From Quadrisphaera granulorum (GTDB lineage: Bacteria > Actinomycetota > Actinomycetes > Actinomycetales > Quadrisphaeraceae), in the NCBI RefSeq assembly GCF_003149145.1, contig NZ_QGDQ01000010.1:62001-126000 (forward strand): a stretch of 64,000 nucleotides of DNA, in the 5' to 3' direction. The notes beneath the pieces were generated by a model. The model was not told the DNA's origin. It was given only the letters and a program-made list of their open reading frames with translations, and ran no database searches. Position 1 is the first letter of the stretch; each line of letters begins with the position of its first letter. This document shows positions 62,055 through 64,000 of the stretch, in pieces. A program made the translations under genes and the position numbers.

Positions 62055-63203
62055 GTGTCCGACGCCCTGTCCCTCATCGACGAGTGGGGACCGGAGAGGG
62101 TGGTGGTCGTCTCCGACCGTCGCACCGGCATGCGCGGGGTGCTCGTCATCGACAACACCGCCCGGGGCACCGGCAAGGGCGGCACCCGGATGAGCCCCAC
62201 GCTGACCGTCAGCGAGGTGGCCCGCCTGGCGCGCACCATGACGTGGAAGTGGGCCGCCGTCGACCTATTCCACGGCGGAGCCAAGGCCGGCATCCTCGGC
62301 GACCCCCGCGGCCGGGACAAGGAGGCCGTGCTGCGCGCCTTCGCGCGGGCGCTGGCCCGGGAAGTCCCTGCCGACTACGTCTTCGGTCTCGACCTGGGAC
62401 TGTCCGAGGACGACGCCGCGGTGCTCGTCGACGAACTGGGCAGCCGCGGGGTGGCCACCGGACTGCCCCGTTCCCTGGGGGGACTCCCCTACGACGAACT
62501 CGGCGTGACCGGCTACGGCGTGGCCGAGGTGACCGACGAGGCCTGTGCCATCTCGGGTACGCCCCTGGACGGCGCTCGGGTCGCCATTCAGGGCTTCGGG
62601 GCGGTCGGGCGCGCCGCTGCACGGCGCTTCACCGAGCTGGGCGCCGTCGTCGTCGCCGTCTCTACGGCCAGCGGTTGGGCTCACGACCCGGACGGGCTCG
62701 ACGTCCCGGACCTCGTGGCGGGGGCTCAGGCGCACGGTGACGACGTGGTGCGCCTGCACCGGTCGTTCTCCGCGCAGGCCCACGAGCTGCTGCTCGTCGA
62801 CACCGACGTGCTCGTCCCGGCAGCGCGTGAGGACACCGTGGGTGTCGAGATCGCGCGAGCCACCGCTGCGCGGCTGGTGGTAGAGGGCGCCAACCTGCCG
62901 ACCTCGCCGGCAGCGCGGGAGGTGCTCCACGCCCGAGGCGTGGTGGTGGTGCCCGACTTCATCGCCAACGCCGGCGGCATCGTGGCAGCCGCCCACTCCA
63001 CAGACGCTCGCCTCTCGCCCTTCGTCGTCGAACCCGAGCGCGTCTTCACCATGATCTCCCGGCGCCTGCGCGACAACACCCGCCGCACGCTGTCCGACGC
63101 CCAGCACCGCGACGTCACCCCGCGCCAGGCGGCGCTGGACCTGGCCCAGTCACGCGTGCTGGCGGCGATGACGGCGCGCCGTTCCCTGGCAGGGCAAGGG
63201 TGA
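62055..63203 (+). CDS. Glu/Leu/Phe/Val dehydrogenase family amino acid dehydrogenase
   Basis: This 382-residue oxidative deaminase has the substrate-binding [26 protein letters not shown], the catalytic Lys in FHGGAKAGI, and an Asp in [13 protein letters not shown] in place of the usual PAPDVGT context. The NAD-binding [17 protein letters not shown] and [13 protein letters not shown] are also seen. The departure around the catalytic Asp suggests a substrate other than glutamate. In this cluster 2-aminoadipate to 2-oxoadipate is the missing step, so an aminoadipate dehydrogenase is a testable inference. GAAGGAG precedes the GTG start. Confidence 0.88.
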   Translation: MSDALSLIDEWGPERVVVVSDRRTGMRGVLVIDNTARGTGKGGTRMSPTLTVSEVARLARTMTWKWAAVDLFHGGAKAGILGDPRGRDKEAVLRAFARALAREVPADYVFGLDLGLSEDDAAVLVDELGSRGVATGLPRSLGGLPYDELGVTGYGVAEVTDEACAISGTPLDGARVAIQGFGAVGRAAARRFTELGAVVVAVSTASGWAHDPDGLDVPDLVAGAQAHGDDVVRLHRSFSAQAHELLLVDTDVLVPAAREDTVGVEIARATAARLVVEGANLPTSPAAREVLHARGVVVVPDFIANAGGIVAAAHSTDARLSPFVVEPERVFTMISRRLRDNTRRTLSDAQHRDVTPRQAALDLAQSRVLAAMTARRSLAGQG

Positions 63204-64000
63204 GCGCCCTCAGCAGCACCGCCCAGCGGTCAGATCCTGTGCCGCCGCACCTGGCTGAGCTCGTCGGTGAACTCGTCGGTGAGCTGGGGCCACGCGTGCT
63301 GCTGGACCCCGCCCAGCTCGCCGAGCACAGCCGCGACGCCTCCCGCGCCCAACCTGTCGGCGCAGCGCTGGCCGTGGTGGCTGCCACCTGCACTGACGAC
63401 GTCTCCGCTGCGCTGCGGTGGGCGAGCCGCCACCGCGTGAAGGTCTCGGTGCGCGGCGCAGGCAGCGGGCTGGCCGGTGGAGCCGTGGCCTACCCGGACG
63501 GGCTCGTCATCTCCACCGCGGCGATGCGCCGGATCGTGCACCTGGACCCCGAGGCCATGCTGGTCGACGTCGAGGCAGGGGTCGTGACGGCCGATGTCGA
63601 TGCCGCAGCCGCGGAGCACGGTCTGATGTACGCCCCCGACCCGGCCAGCCACCGCTGGTCGACCATCGGAGGCAACATCGCCACCAATGCGGGTGGCCTG
63701 CGCTGTGTTCGCCACGGGGTAACAGCCGACCATGTCGCAGCCCTGGAGGTGGTGCTCGCCAGCGGCGACGTCATCCGCACCGGGGCCCGCACCCGCAAGG
63801 ACGTCGTCGGCTACGACCTCACCCGACTCTTCGTCGGGTCGGAGGGGACCCTCGGTGTCGTCACCGGCGCCACCCTGCGCCTCCGGCCCCGCCCCACCGG
63901 ACCCGAACGGACCTTCCGGGCCGTCTTCGGGTCGCTCGTCGACGCCGGGCGGGCCGTGACGGCCCTCGCCGCGAGCGGCGCCCGCCCCGAGGTGCTGGAG
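63200..64000 (+). CDS. FAD-linked oxidase (GlcD/D-2-hydroxyacid dehydrogenase type), 3' end outside the window
   Basis: The visible 267 codons form the FAD-binding (PCMH-type) half: [73 protein letters not shown] and [25 protein letters not shown]. This is the pattern of glycolate, D-lactate and D-2-hydroxyglutarate dehydrogenases. As HglS makes D-2-hydroxyglutarate, a D-2-hydroxyglutarate dehydrogenase closing the route to 2-oxoglutarate is the best guess. The GTG overlaps the previous stop. The frame is open at base 64000. Confidence 0.9.
   Translation, partial: MSALSSTAQRSDPVPPHLAELVGELVGELGPRVLLDPAQLAEHSRDASRAQPVGAALAVVAATCTDDVSAALRWASRHRVKVSVRGAGSGLAGGAVAYPDGLVISTAAMRRIVHLDPEAMLVDVEAGVVTADVDAAAAEHGLMYAPDPASHRWSTIGGNIATNAGGLRCVRHGVTADHVAALEVVLASGDVIRTGARTRKDVVGYDLTRLFVGSEGTLGVVTGATLRLRPRPTGPERTFRAVFGSLVDAGRAVTALAASGARPEVLE

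Overview
The window is chromosomal DNA of a very high G+C actinobacterium. The evidence is the codon bias, the many GTG starts, the GTGA/ATGA gene overlaps, and markers typical of Actinomycetota: glnE beside glnA2, polyphosphate glucokinase, a second N-terminally extended methionine aminopeptidase, and CsbD/DUF2382 stress proteins. Gene content would fit Kineosporiales or a related order, but the sequence alone does not fix the genus. I found no rRNA, tRNA, CRISPR array, transposase or prophage. Most genes look like stable chromosome, and no gene-free stretch exceeds about 300 bases.

Layout. 1-5240 (minus) is a dipeptide/oligopeptide ABC transporter operon, cut by the left edge. A Lrp/AsnC regulator is divergent from it (5406-5999). 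6030-8551 holds a small conserved protein, an alkylguanine-DNA methyltransferase and an aldehyde dehydrogenase. 8667-17822 is a tightly overlapped plus-strand operon for a heptose-containing glycan: a NodU/TobZ-type carbamoyltransferase, a GT2-GmhB fusion, a GT9 heptosyltransferase-like protein, two GT4-like transferases, and a GmhA-HldK-HldC triple-domain protein. After a housekeeping interlude (OhrR-like MarR, methionine aminopeptidase, AlkA, 2H phosphoesterase), glycan genes resume at 20772-23998 with a UDP-xylose-synthase-like SDR, two tandem GT2 paralogues and a 46-residue protein ending in Cys-Gly-Cys.

24010-24642 is a broken metallophosphoesterase held between two inverted arms of a palindromic repeat. 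24654-37728 is core metabolism: an SDR, glnE, a class I amidotransferase, glnA2, an MFS exporter, nadE-panB, a VOC protein, a SPOR-like small protein, map and ppgK. 37904-45158 holds a Ser-rich membrane-anchored protein, a stress cassette (DoxX-like, CsbD, two DUF2382 proteins), kup and a cardiolipin synthase. 45244-52670 is a catabolic locus with hydrolase, ALDH, SRPBCC protein and flavin amine oxidase on one strand, and TetR, esterase and MFS on the other.

52822-54419 is a PfkB kinase/class II aldolase pair. 54562-57493 holds a small helical protein, an apparently 5'-truncated D-threonine-aldolase-like gene and a chemoreceptor. 57554-64000 reads as the distal lysine/pipecolate pathway: an FAD amine oxidase, 2-oxoadipate dioxygenase/decarboxylase, aminoadipate-semialdehyde dehydrogenase, a Glu/Leu-type amino acid dehydrogenase, and a D-2-hydroxyglutarate-dehydrogenase-like flavoprotein cut by the right edge.

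An unusual density of intergenic palindromic elements runs through the window in at least three sequence families. The most striking items are the heptose-glycan locus with its domain fusions, the palindromic-repeat families (including one split around a gene fragment), and the lysine route in which a dehydrogenase may stand in for the aminoadipate aminotransferase.
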